A DNA stretch of 56,882 nt from Rhodocyclaceae bacterium (GTDB lineage: Bacteria; Pseudomonadota; Gammaproteobacteria; Burkholderiales; Rhodocyclaceae), in contig JAOADW010000050.1 of the NCBI GenBank assembly GCA_026417115.1, positions 1 through 56,882 of the forward strand, written 5' to 3'. Positions 49,671 to 56,882 of this stretch are shown one piece after another (positions within the stretch are counted from its first letter, which is position 1; each line of letters opens with the position of its first letter). The notes beneath the pieces are model-generated. The model did not search any database. It was not told where the DNA came from and worked only from the letters and a program-made list of their open reading frames with translations. Position numbers and translations under genes: made by a program.

Positions 49671-51107
49671 TCATCGCCGCTTCGATGGGCTGTGAGGCGG
49701 CTTCTTTGGCTTCGTGGCGCTTTTCTTCGCGCGGATTTTGTTTTTCGTCAGGGTGGTTTTCGTCACCGGCTTGGCGGCAAGGGTAGGGGGCGGCGGCGTC
49801 AGCGTTTCGATCTCGTGCAAAGCGCCTGCTTTGGGCACGAGCAGCAGGAAGCCGGCGCCCACCTTGACCTTCGGCGTAATGCCATTGATCTGCTTGAGGC
49901 GTGCCTCGCTGATCTTGTGGTGCGCGGCGATCTTGGCCAGCGTTTCTCCGCGTTTGATGCGATAAGTCATCCAGTTCGAGAGCGGTTTTTCCTGCTCTTC
50001 ATAGCGCGCGAGGTTGGCAAGGAAGGCGCCGACCTTGGTGGCTGGCAATACCAGCGGGCCCGCCTGGTCACCGGGTATCACGGGGCGATGATAGGCGGGG
50101 TTGAGGGCGACGAATTCTTCGAGAGGAATTTCCGCAAGGCGCGCAGCAAGGTGCACGTCGATCCGTTCCGGCTTCATCACGGTGTCGAAATAGGGTTCGT
50201 TTTCGATGCGCGGCAAGTGGACGCCAAATACCTCGGGTTGCGCGACGATGTTTTTCAGCGCCTGCAATTTGGGCACGTAATTGCGCGTTTCAGCGGGCAT
50301 CGACAGGCTCGCATAGTCAGTCGGCAGGCCTTTTGACTGATTTCTGGCAATCGCGCGCGCTACCGCCTGTTCGCCCCAGTTGTAGGACGCCAACGCAAGA
50401 TGCCAGTCGCCATGCATCTCATAGATCTTCTGCAGATAGGTCAGTGCTGCCCCGGTGGAGGCGAGGATGTCGCGTCGCTCATCGACCCACCAATTCTGTT
50501 CAAGACGATAATTTTTCCCCGTCGAAGGAATGAACTGCCAAATGCCCACCGCCTTGGCAGGTGAGCGGGCATGCGGGTTATAGGCGCTCTCGATCGCGGG
50601 CAGCAACGCCAATTCGCCCGGCATGCCACGCTTTTCCAGTTCCTCGACGACATGGAACAGATAGCGTCGCGAGCGTTCGAAGATGCGGTTGAGCAGCTGA
50701 GGGCGGTTCAGGTACCAAGATTGCCATTCTGCGACCAAAGGATGATGGAGATCGGGCATGGCGAAGTTGCGGCGTAACCGCTGCCAAATGTCTTCGGGCG
50801 GCACGGTCAAGTCGAGCGTCGGGGGCGCGGGTGGTGCTGCGACCTCTTCGATGGGAAGCTGCGCGCGCGGAGCGGCGTCGAGGGCGAGTGTAGGGCGAAG
50901 GATCTGAGCAGAAAGGGCGCGAGCTTCGTGAGTTGGGGCGGTTTTTTCTCCATCGAGATCGCCAGCAGGGGGAATCGAGGCAGGGCGCCAGAGGCGTTCT
51001 TCGCGTTCATTCTGCGTGCGCGGGTCTGCGCCCGTCAGCGTGGCGCAGCCAGCCAGCGAGAAAACCGTGGTGAGAAAGGCGCACAGACGCCAGGCAGCGA
51101 AGCGCAT
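49671..51107 (-). CDS. mltD: Membrane-bound lytic murein transglycosylase D
   Basis: A 478-residue lipoprotein (lipobox SLAGC, C21). After a proline-rich linker comes the SLT domain with catalytic E173 in LLPAIESAYNPHARSPAKAVGIWQF, STGKNYRL and ALASYNWGEQAVARAI. One LysM domain lies at about 384-428 (YRIKRGETLAKIAAHHKISEARLKQING). The last 35 residues are Lys- and Pro-rich, in place of further LysM copies found in E. coli MltD; the basic tail may bind the wall electrostatically. It cuts peptidoglycan glycan strands. Confidence 0.94.
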   Translation of the reverse strand: MRFAAWRLCAFLTTVFSLAGCATLTGADPRTQNEREERLWRPASIPPAGDLDGEKTAPTHEARALSAQILRPTLALDAAPRAQLPIEEVAAPPAPPTLDLTVPPEDIWQRLRRNFAMPDLHHPLVAEWQSWYLNRPQLLNRIFERSRRYLFHVVEELEKRGMPGELALLPAIESAYNPHARSPAKAVGIWQFIPSTGKNYRLEQNWWVDERRDILASTGAALTYLQKIYEMHGDWHLALASYNWGEQAVARAIARNQSKGLPTDYASLSMPAETRNYVPKLQALKNIVAQPEVFGVHLPRIENEPYFDTVMKPERIDVHLAARLAEIPLEEFVALNPAYHRPVIPGDQAGPLVLPATKVGAFLANLARYEEQEKPLSNWMTYRIKRGETLAKIAAHHKISEARLKQINGITPKVKVGAGFLLLVPKAGALHEIETLTPPPPTLAAKPVTKTTLTKNKIRAKKSATKPKKPPHSPSKRR

Positions 51108-51475
51108 GCCCGCAGTTTAGCAGTCTCTGTGGGGGACGGCGGCGGTGGTGGAAATCCACGATGTTGAACGAACATACATCGCCGATAATCCCCCTATCGA
51201 CTGCTGCCGCTTGCCGAAGGAAGCGCTGTATCAATCGGCTCCCTCGAGGGATGGCGCTGTGCGGCGTTTGGGACTTGCCTGTTTTCCCTGGAGCGGGCAT
51301 CCTCTACGCCCCCTGGCGTCTGGGGCGAGGGTTTGCAGCATTTCTGATACTTGCCGGTGCAAGACGAGCGCGCCGAAGGAGGCGGTTGGAGTCAGAAAGT
51401 TTGTCGGAGCGGGTAAGCGATTGTGGGACCCACCTCTGACGCCACTTGCGATCAAGAAGACAGAAGGAGAAACTG
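51108..51475. other. 368-base intergenic region between mltD and dctP
   Basis: No convincing gene is present. It must hold the divergent promoters of mltD and dctPQM. Small inverted repeats are GTGG-AAAT-CCAC (51148-51159) and CTTGC-CGGT-GCAAG (51350-51363). The ribosome binding site of dctP is AGAAGGAGA just before the ATG at 51476. A weak sigma54-like element is described separately. Confidence 0.6.
51321..51337 (+). promoter_or_regulatory. Weak sigma54-like -24/-12 element upstream of dctP
   Basis: GG (51323-51324) and GC (51335-51336, in TTTGCAG) are exactly 10 bases apart, as required for sigma54 promoters, and the -12 side TTTGCA is good. The -24 side lacks the CAC of TGGCAC. dct operons in several proteobacteria use sigma54, but the only Dct-like regulator in the window is of the LuxR type, which does not act with sigma54. 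Confidence 0.25.
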
Positions 51476-52480
51476 ATGAAGCTGCGACACATCTTGCTGG
51501 GCCTGAGCTTCGCCGCGATGGCCTTTGCTGCGGGCGCCCAACAACCGATCGTGATCAAATTCAGCCACGTGGTCGCCCAGGATACCCCTAAGGGCAAAGG
51601 CGCGGAATACTTCAAGCAGCGCGCCGAGGAGCTCACGAAGGGGCGCGTCAAAGTCGAGGTTTATCCCAACAGCACGCTTTATAAGGACAAGGAAGAGCTC
51701 GAAGCACTGCAGCTTGGTGCCGTGCAGATGCTTGCGCCTTCGCTTGCCAAGTTCGGCCCGCTTGGCGTCAAGGAATTCGAGCTGTTCGATTTGCCCTACA
51801 TTTTCGATAACTATGAAGAGTTGCGGCGAGTGACCCAGGGACCCGTGGGCAAATCGCTGCTCAAGAAGCTCGAAAGCAAGGGCATTTTGGGGCTAGCCTA
51901 TTGGGACAATGGCTTCAAAGTGATGAGTGCGAACAAGCCCTTGCGCACGCCCGATGATTTCAAGGGGCTGAAGATGCGCATCCAGTCCTCGAACGTGCTC
52001 GATGCCCAGATGCGCGCATTGGGCGCGATCCCGCAGAAGATGGCTTTTTCCGAGGTCTACCAGGCGTTGCAGACGGGGGTCGTGGATGGCACAGAAAATC
52101 CGCCGTCGAACCTTTATACCCAAAAGATGCATGAGGTGCAGAAATACGTGACGCTTTCCGATCATGGCTATCTGGGCTATGCCGTGATCGTCAACAAGAA
52201 ATTCTGGGAAGGGCTGCCGGCCGATATCCGGGCAGCGCTGGAAAAGGCCATGGAGGAAGCGACCAAATACGCGAACGACATTGCCAAGAAAGAAAACGAC
52301 GATGCGCTCGAGGCCGTGAGGAAATCGGGAAAGACCGAGATCATTACGCTCACGGCCGAGCAGAGGAAGGCATGGAAGAAAGCGCTCGTCAAGGTTCATG
52401 AGCAGATGGCCGATCGCATCGGCAAGGATTTGATCCAAGAGGTCTATAAAGAGACCGGTTTCGATCCAGCCAAGTTCTGA
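51476..52480 (+). CDS. dctP: TRAP dicarboxylate transporter, periplasmic binding protein
   Basis: 334 residues. Signal peptide MKLRHILLGLSFAAMAFAAGA, then a DctP fold with IKFSHVVAQDTPKGKGAEYFKQRAEELTKGRVKVEVYPNSTLYKD, LKMRIQSSNVLDAQMRALGAIPQKMAFSEVYQALQTGVVDGTENP and SDHGYLGYAVIVNKKFW. The Arg in KMRIQSS is the usual carboxylate-binding residue. It delivers C4-dicarboxylates such as succinate or malate to DctQM. Structured RNA separates it from dctQ. Confidence 0.94.
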   Translation: MKLRHILLGLSFAAMAFAAGAQQPIVIKFSHVVAQDTPKGKGAEYFKQRAEELTKGRVKVEVYPNSTLYKDKEELEALQLGAVQMLAPSLAKFGPLGVKEFELFDLPYIFDNYEELRRVTQGPVGKSLLKKLESKGILGLAYWDNGFKVMSANKPLRTPDDFKGLKMRIQSSNVLDAQMRALGAIPQKMAFSEVYQALQTGVVDGTENPPSNLYTQKMHEVQKYVTLSDHGYLGYAVIVNKKFWEGLPADIRAALEKAMEEATKYANDIAKKENDDALEAVRKSGKTEIITLTAEQRKAWKKALVKVHEQMADRIGKDLIQEVYKETGFDPAKF

Positions 52481-52509
52481 TCCATACACGCATACCCCTG
52501 ATCAGGAGC

Positions 52510-52606
52510 GCATAGCGGCAGATGCCGCTATGCAAGGGGTTGTCGCCCCTTCGGCGCCCCTGGGAGCTGTGCTGATCAGCAAGCTGCCCAGTCGTATGCC
52601 AGGGGC
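52510..52606 (+). promoter_or_regulatory. Array of strong hairpins between dctP and dctQ
   Basis: Three consecutive structures: a perfect 10-bp stem GCATAGCGGC (52510-52519) / GCCGCTATGC (52524-52533) with loop AGAT; AAGGGG (52534-52539) / CCCCTT (52546-52551); and GCCCCTGG (52556-52563) / CCAGGGGC (52599-52606) enclosing the palindrome GCTGATCAGC. None has a T-run. The layout fits protection of the upstream dctP message against 3' exonucleases, giving more binding protein than membrane subunits. Confidence 0.75.
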
Positions 52607-52627
52607 CTGCTTAGTGGGAGCCTGTCA

Positions 52628-53362
52628 GTGAAATTTCTCGATCACCTCGAAGAGTGGCTGATCACTTTTCTGATGGGGGCGGCGACGACCATCATCTTCG
52701 TCGCCGTCTTGCATCGTTATGCATCAGGACTCGCCATCCCGGGCCTGCAAGATTGGCTGATTTCGCTCAATCTCTCCTGGGCGCAGGAGCTCACGATCAT
52801 CATGTTCGTCTGGATGGCCAAGTTCGGCGCTGCCTATGGCGTGAGAACCGGTATCCATGTCGGCGTCGATGTCTTGATCAACCGGTTACAGGCGCAGACA
52901 CGGGCCAAGTTCATCGTCTTCGGCTTGCTGGCTGGTGCCCTCTTCACGGGCGTCATCGGCTTGTTGGGCGCACATTTTGTCTGGGAGAATGGCGCTCACT
53001 ACAGCATCTACAAATTCCTCGGGTTGGACACGGGGGAACTCTTCGAAGGGCCGACGACTCCCGATCTCGAGTGGCCGACTTGGATCGTGTACTCGGCGAT
53101 CCCCCTCGGTTCCTTGCTCATGTGCTTTCGGTTCCTCCAGGTGATGATGCGCTTCGTGCGCAGCGGCGAATTGCCGCATCACGAGCACGGACATGTCGAG
53201 GGCATCGAGGAAAAACAGCCGCTGCCGGTCGATGTCAATCCCTATGCGATGGACGACGACCTGCATCCGCACGACTTGCAATACGAGCGGCGACATCGCG
53301 ACGAGGAGCCGCCTAATGGCCACGAGCGGCGCAATCTCGGCGGGCGCGGAGGTGCAACATGA
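52628..53362 (+). CDS. dctQ: TRAP dicarboxylate transporter, small membrane subunit
   Basis: 244 residues from GTG 52628. Four membrane helices lie in the first 180 residues, with LSWAQELTIIMFVWMAKFGAAYGVRTGIHVGVDV as the DctQ core. The last 65 residues are hydrophilic and rich in H, E, D and R (HHEHGHVEG, LHPHDLQYERRHRDEEPP), a tail not found in most DctQ proteins of 160-230 residues. It overlaps dctM by 4 bases. The start relies on the family N-terminus; there is only a weak ribosome binding site. Confidence 0.92.
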   Translation: MKFLDHLEEWLITFLMGAATTIIFVAVLHRYASGLAIPGLQDWLISLNLSWAQELTIIMFVWMAKFGAAYGVRTGIHVGVDVLINRLQAQTRAKFIVFGLLAGALFTGVIGLLGAHFVWENGAHYSIYKFLGLDTGELFEGPTTPDLEWPTWIVYSAIPLGSLLMCFRFLQVMMRFVRSGELPHHEHGHVEGIEEKQPLPVDVNPYAMDDDLHPHDLQYERRHRDEEPPNGHERRNLGGRGGAT

Positions 53363-54642
53363 CGGCTCTCGTGATCTTCGGTCTGCTTGCAGGATTGATG
53401 CTCACGGGCATGCCCGTGTCGATCGCGCTGGGTTTGACCGTCCTGATTTTCTTGTTCGGCTTCACCCAAGTGCCGCTCGAATCGGTGGCCCTGAAGCTTT
53501 TCACGGGCATCGAGAAATTCGAGATCATGGCGATCCCGTTTTTCATCCTCGCGGGCAATTTCCTCACCCATGGCGGCGTGGCCAGACGCATGATCGATTT
53601 CGCCACGGCCATGGTGGGTCATTACCGCGGCGGCCTGGGCATGAGCGCGGTGTTCGCCTGTGCCTTGTTTGCTGCCGTTTCCGGCTCGAGCCCAGCCACC
53701 GTCGTCGCGATCGGCTCGATCATGCTGCCCGCCATGATGCGCGCAGGCTATCCCAAGCCTTTCGGCATAGGCGTGGTGGCGTCTGCGGGGGCGCTGGGCA
53801 TCCTGATCCCGCCCTCGATCGTGATGGTGATGTATGCGGTCACGACCAACAGCTCGATCGGCGCATTGTTCATCGCCGGCATTGTGCCGGGCGTCATGCT
53901 GGCGTTGATGCTCGGTTTGACGACCTGGTGGCGCGCACGCTCCGGCGATTATCCCCGCGAGCGCCTCCATTCCTGGCGTGAGCGCTGGCAAGCTTTGCGT
54001 CGCTCCATCTGGGGCCTGCTGCTCATCGTCGTCGTCATCGGCGGCATCTATAGTGGCCTATTTACCCCCACCGAGGCGGCGGCGATGAGCGCAGTCTATG
54101 CCTTCGTGATCGCCGTGTTCGTCTATAAGGACCTCAAGCTCAAGGATGTGCCGAAGGTTTTGCTCAATTCGGCCAATATGAGCGCGATGCTCCTTTACAT
54201 CATCACGAATGCGGTGCTCTTTTCGTTCATCCTGACCAGCGAGCAAATCCCGCAGGCCATAGCGAGCTGGCTCACCGAAACCGGCATTGGCGTCATTGGC
54301 TTTTTGTTGGCGGTCAACATCCTCTTGCTGATCATGGGCAATTTCATGGAGCCTTCCTCGATCATCCTGATCACTGCGCCAATCTTGTTCCCGATCGCGG
54401 TCAAGCTCGGCATCGATCCGATCCATTTTGGCGTCATGATCACGGTGAACATGGAAATCGGCATGATCACCCCGCCTGTGGGGCTGAATCTCTATGTCGC
54501 GAGCGGCATCGGCAAGATGGGGTTGACCGAAACGAGTAAAGCGGTGTGGCCGTGGCTCCTGACCATGCTGATTTTCCTAGGACTGGTGACCTACGTGCCG
54601 ACGCTCTCGCTTTGGTTGCCCAAGGCGCTCGGCATGATGTAG
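53359..54642 (+). CDS. dctM: TRAP dicarboxylate transporter, large membrane subunit
   Basis: 427 residues, about 12 membrane helices, an ion-gradient-driven transporter of the DctM type. Family motifs are [67 protein letters not shown] and [21 protein letters not shown]. It forms the channel with DctQ and takes substrate from DctP. Confidence 0.95.
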   Translation: MTALVIFGLLAGLMLTGMPVSIALGLTVLIFLFGFTQVPLESVALKLFTGIEKFEIMAIPFFILAGNFLTHGGVARRMIDFATAMVGHYRGGLGMSAVFACALFAAVSGSSPATVVAIGSIMLPAMMRAGYPKPFGIGVVASAGALGILIPPSIVMVMYAVTTNSSIGALFIAGIVPGVMLALMLGLTTWWRARSGDYPRERLHSWRERWQALRRSIWGLLLIVVVIGGIYSGLFTPTEAAAMSAVYAFVIAVFVYKDLKLKDVPKVLLNSANMSAMLLYIITNAVLFSFILTSEQIPQAIASWLTETGIGVIGFLLAVNILLLIMGNFMEPSSIILITAPILFPIAVKLGIDPIHFGVMITVNMEIGMITPPVGLNLYVASGIGKMGLTETSKAVWPWLLTMLIFLGLVTYVPTLSLWLPKALGMM

Positions 54643-54659
54643 GAGGCCCACCCAGGTCG

Positions 54660-54690
54660 GCCCGGCGCGAGTGCCGGGCTTTTTCTTTTT
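54660..54690 (+). terminator. Intrinsic terminator after dctM
   Basis: GCCCGGC (54660-54666) pairs with GCCGGGC (54673-54679) and is followed by TTTTTCTTTTT. It is a textbook rho-independent terminator 18 bases after dctM and separates the TRAP operon from ndk. Confidence 0.9.
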
Positions 54691-54712
54691 GTGCTTCCTC
54701 GCTGCGCTCTGA

Positions 54713-54720
54713 GATAAAAT
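54713..54720 (+). promoter_or_regulatory. Possible -10 region of the ndk promoter
   Basis: GATAAAAT lies 39 bases before the ndk start; TTGTGC about 18 bases upstream could serve as a -35. It directly follows the dctM terminator, so a new promoter is expected here. Confidence 0.35.
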
Positions 54721-54758
54721 CTCCTATTCCTTGCATATCAATCCGTTGGAGTCACAGA

Positions 54759-55187
54759 ATGGCTATCGAACGCACGCTCTCGATCATCAAACCCGATGCG
54801 GTCGCCAAGAACGTGATCGGCAAGATCTATACGCGCTTCGAGGAGGCGGGGCTGAAGATCGTCGCCGCCAAGATGGTTTGGCTGTCGGAACGCGAGGCAG
54901 CGGGCTTCTACGCGGTCCATAAGGAACGCCCGTTTTTCGCCGATCTGGTCAAATTCATGACCTCCGGCCCCGTCATGGTGCAGGTGCTCGAGGGTGAGAA
55001 CGCGATCGCCAAGAATCGTGAGCTGATGGGCGCAACGGATCCCAAAAAGGCCGCTGCAGGCACGATTCGCGCCGATTTTGCGGAAAGCATCGACGCCAAT
55101 GCCGTCCATGGTTCCGACGGCCCCGAGACGGCAAGGACCGAAATCGCCTATTTCTTCCCTGAATTCGAGGTGTTTTCGGGTCGCTGA
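54759..55187 (+). CDS. ndk: Nucleoside diphosphate kinase
   Basis: 142 residues, the family norm. [11 protein letters not shown] near the N-terminus, and the phospho-histidine H117 in NAVHGSD with [11 protein letters not shown] following. It equilibrates NTP and NDP pools. It starts at ATG 54759 after a TTGGAG ribosome binding site and heads ndk-rlmN-pilF, a conserved proteobacterial order. Confidence 0.97.
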   Translation: MAIERTLSIIKPDAVAKNVIGKIYTRFEEAGLKIVAAKMVWLSEREAAGFYAVHKERPFFADLVKFMTSGPVMVQVLEGENAIAKNRELMGATDPKKAAAGTIRADFAESIDANAVHGSDGPETARTEIAYFFPEFEVFSGR

Positions 55188-55194
55188 GCACGTG

Positions 55195-56292
55195 ATGAAG
55201 GAAAATCTGCTCGCTTACGACGTCCCGACGCTTTCCGCCAGGTTTGCGCAGTGGGGGGAAAAACCCTTCCGCGCCCGTCAAGTGGCGTCGTGGATACATC
55301 GTCGTGGTTGCGACGATTTCGAGCAGATGACCGATGTCGCAAAATCCCTGCGGGTCGCGCTTTCCGACCGTGCGGAAATTCGCCCGCCTTTGCCCATTCG
55401 CGATGAGACGGCGCGAGATGGGACGCGCAAGTGGCTTTTTGCGGTGGATGAAGGCAATGCGATAGAGACGGTATTCATTCCGGAAGAAGGGCGGGGTACG
55501 CTTTGCGTATCCACACAGGTCGGATGCGCGTTGGATTGCGCTTTCTGCGCGACGGGGAAGCAGGGGTTCAATCGCAATTTGACGACGGCAGAAATCATCG
55601 GCCAGCTCTGGCACGCCAAGCGCGCTTTGGGGGACGTGCGCAGCACGGGTGAGGCGGGCCCGCGTGTGATCAGCAACGTCGTGCTGATGGGCATGGGCGA
55701 GCCGCTTGCAAATTACGAAAACCTATTGCCGGCCTTGCGCCTGATGCTTGACGATCATGCCTATGGTTTGTCTCGACGCCGCGTCACCGTCTCGACGGCG
55801 GGCATCGTGCCGGCGATCGAGCGTTTGCGCAGCGATTGCCCCGTGGCCCTGGCCGTCTCGTTGCATGCGCCGACCGATGCGTTGCGTGATCGCCTCGTGC
55901 CGATCAATCGCAAATACCCTTTGGCGATGCTGATGCGCGCGTGCCGTCGTTATCTCGAGGCGGCGCCGCGCGACTTCATCACTTTCGAGTATGCCCTGCT
56001 CGAAGGCGTCAATGATGGCGACGAGCATGCGCGGCAAGTGATCCGGCTGGTGGCGGACGTGCCATGCAAGTTCAACCTGATTCCTTTCAATCCTTTCCCG
56101 GGCACCCTTTATCGCAGGCCCTCCCTGGATCGCATTCGGCGCTTCCAGGAAATTTTGATGGCGGCTGATATCGTCACTACGGTGCGTAAAACGCGAGGCG
56201 ACGCCATCGAGGCTGCCTGTGGCCAGCTTGCGGGCCGGGTACGCGATAAAACCCGTCGCACTCTCGCGGTCCTTGCGGAGTCCCCGCGATGA
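55195..56292 (+). CDS. rlmN: Dual-specificity RNA methyltransferase RlmN
   Basis: A radical-SAM enzyme of 365 residues that methylates C2 of A2503 in 23S rRNA and A37 in some tRNAs. The cluster cysteines are C111, C115 and C118 ([12 protein letters not shown]), and the methyl-carrying cysteine is C342 (EAACGQLAG). [34 protein letters not shown] and [21 protein letters not shown] complete the signature. Starts at ATG 55195 (a GTG is one codon upstream), 7 bases after ndk. Confidence 0.97.
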   Translation: MKENLLAYDVPTLSARFAQWGEKPFRARQVASWIHRRGCDDFEQMTDVAKSLRVALSDRAEIRPPLPIRDETARDGTRKWLFAVDEGNAIETVFIPEEGRGTLCVSTQVGCALDCAFCATGKQGFNRNLTTAEIIGQLWHAKRALGDVRSTGEAGPRVISNVVLMGMGEPLANYENLLPALRLMLDDHAYGLSRRRVTVSTAGIVPAIERLRSDCPVALAVSLHAPTDALRDRLVPINRKYPLAMLMRACRRYLEAAPRDFITFEYALLEGVNDGDEHARQVIRLVADVPCKFNLIPFNPFPGTLYRRPSLDRIRRFQEILMAADIVTTVRKTRGDAIEAACGQLAGRVRDKTRRTLAVLAESPR

Positions 56293-56882
56293 AATTTGCC
56301 CGTTCGCTTGCAGTTTTCTCTGCGCTTTTCCTTGCCGCCTGTGCCTCGGTGCCAGGCGGAGGGCAGGGGATCGAACAGCCGATTTCCCAGCAGACGCCCA
56401 AGACCGAGACGTCCGAGCGTGCGCGCGTGCATGTCGAACTCGGGCGCATGTATCTTGCCGAGGGGCGCTTCGATATTGCGCTCGACGAAGCCAAGCTCGC
56501 TGCAGAGATCGAGCCTTCCTACGCCCTAAGCTATGACCTGATGGGGCTGATCTACATGGCGCTACGCCAAAACGAGGCGGCCAGTACGGCTTTCCGCCAG
56601 GCGCTGCGCTTGGCTCCGCACGATCCCGAAATCAATAACGATTATGGCTGGTTCCTTTGCCAAGGCGGCGATCCTCGGGGCGGACTCGGCCACATCGAGC
56701 GGGCTCTTGCCAACCCTCTCTACGCCGCGCCACTGAAGGCGCTGACGAATGCCGGTCTCTGTGCGCTCTTGGCGAAAGACGATACGCGGGCGGAGCACTA
56801 TTTCCGCCGTGCGCTCACGCTCGAGCGGGCGCATGCCACCGCTTTGTTTTGGCTTGCCGACATCGCCTTCCGGCAAGGCCGG
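56289..56882 (+). CDS. pilF: Type IV pilus biogenesis lipoprotein PilF/PilW (partial, cut by window end)
   Basis: The first 198 residues are present. The lipobox LFLAAC (C18) marks an outer-membrane lipoprotein. TPR repeats follow: [61 protein letters not shown] and [13 protein letters not shown], the last being typical of PilF/PilW. It pilots the secretin PilQ to the outer membrane. The start overlaps the rlmN stop by ATGA. Confidence 0.94.
   Translation, partial: MKFARSLAVFSALFLAACASVPGGGQGIEQPISQQTPKTETSERARVHVELGRMYLAEGRFDIALDEAKLAAEIEPSYALSYDLMGLIYMALRQNEAASTAFRQALRLAPHDPEINNDYGWFLCQGGDPRGGLGHIERALANPLYAAPLKALTNAGLCALLAKDDTRAEHYFRRALTLERAHATALFWLADIAFRQGR

Noticed and set aside
1-56882. 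CRISPR arrays, insertion sequences, prophage or integrase attachment sites
   Set aside because: No regular direct repeats with spacers, no transposase or integrase gene and no paired terminal inverted repeats were seen; gene content is core-like throughout.

Overview
The window reads as a chromosomal segment of a betaproteobacterium (Rhodocyclales, Nitrosomonadales or Hydrogenophilales type). This rests on the gene orders surE-pcm-nlpD-rpoS, dapA-bamC and ndk-rlmN-pilF, on high GC, and on very tight packing with many 4-bp ATGA stop/start overlaps. I see no insertion sequence, prophage, CRISPR array or tRNA. The genus is not determinable by eye.

Layout. 1-607: 3' end of a 23S rRNA, 5S rRNA and a GC-rich hairpin, in very C/A-rich and G-poor spacers. 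0.7-2.6 kb: accA and a short tilS. 2.6-9.0 kb (minus): a LivHMGF-type ABC transporter co-transcribed with a DctS/DctR-like two-component system. 9.2-11.2 kb (minus): sodB and xseA. 11.2-15.4 kb: a Sel1-repeat gene, ompR-envZ, a small charged periplasmic protein and a DsrC-family protein with altered cysteines. 15.4-20.0 kb: a complete nickel ECF operon (nikK, nikL, a putative outer-membrane protein, nikM, nikQ, nikO) divergent from nikR, with an exact GTATGA-N16-TCATAC NikR operator between them.

20.1-25.6 kb: tsaB-rimI-udg, a 65-residue protein on the minus strand, and surE-pcm-nlpD-rpoS. 25.6-30.4 kb (minus): moxR-DUF58-tgpA-mltB. 30.5-36.9 kb: a histone-deacetylase-like gene, dapA-bamC, a YycJ-like beta-lactamase-fold gene, rlmD, an SDR gene and yjbQ. 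36.9-42.7 kb: a membrane pseudo-histidine-kinase fused to a DEDDh exonuclease, a CBS/DUF294 nucleotidyltransferase, a DUF485 protein and the acetate symporter actP. 42.8-45.4 kb: a nitroreductase, an ankyrin protein, a short TonB-like protein and a cysteine-cluster protein. 45.4-51.1 kb: a peptide-type ABC transporter without its binding protein, and mltD. 51.5-54.7 kb: dctPQM with strong intercistronic hairpins, then ndk-rlmN-pilF (pilF cut by the window end).

Taken together the region suits an organism living on organic acids and amino acids (acetate symporter, C4-dicarboxylate TRAP, Liv-type ABC, peptide ABC), with nickel-dependent enzymes encoded elsewhere. The least ordinary parts are the exonuclease/nucleotidyltransferase/ActP locus and the nickel operon with its embedded outer-membrane protein.
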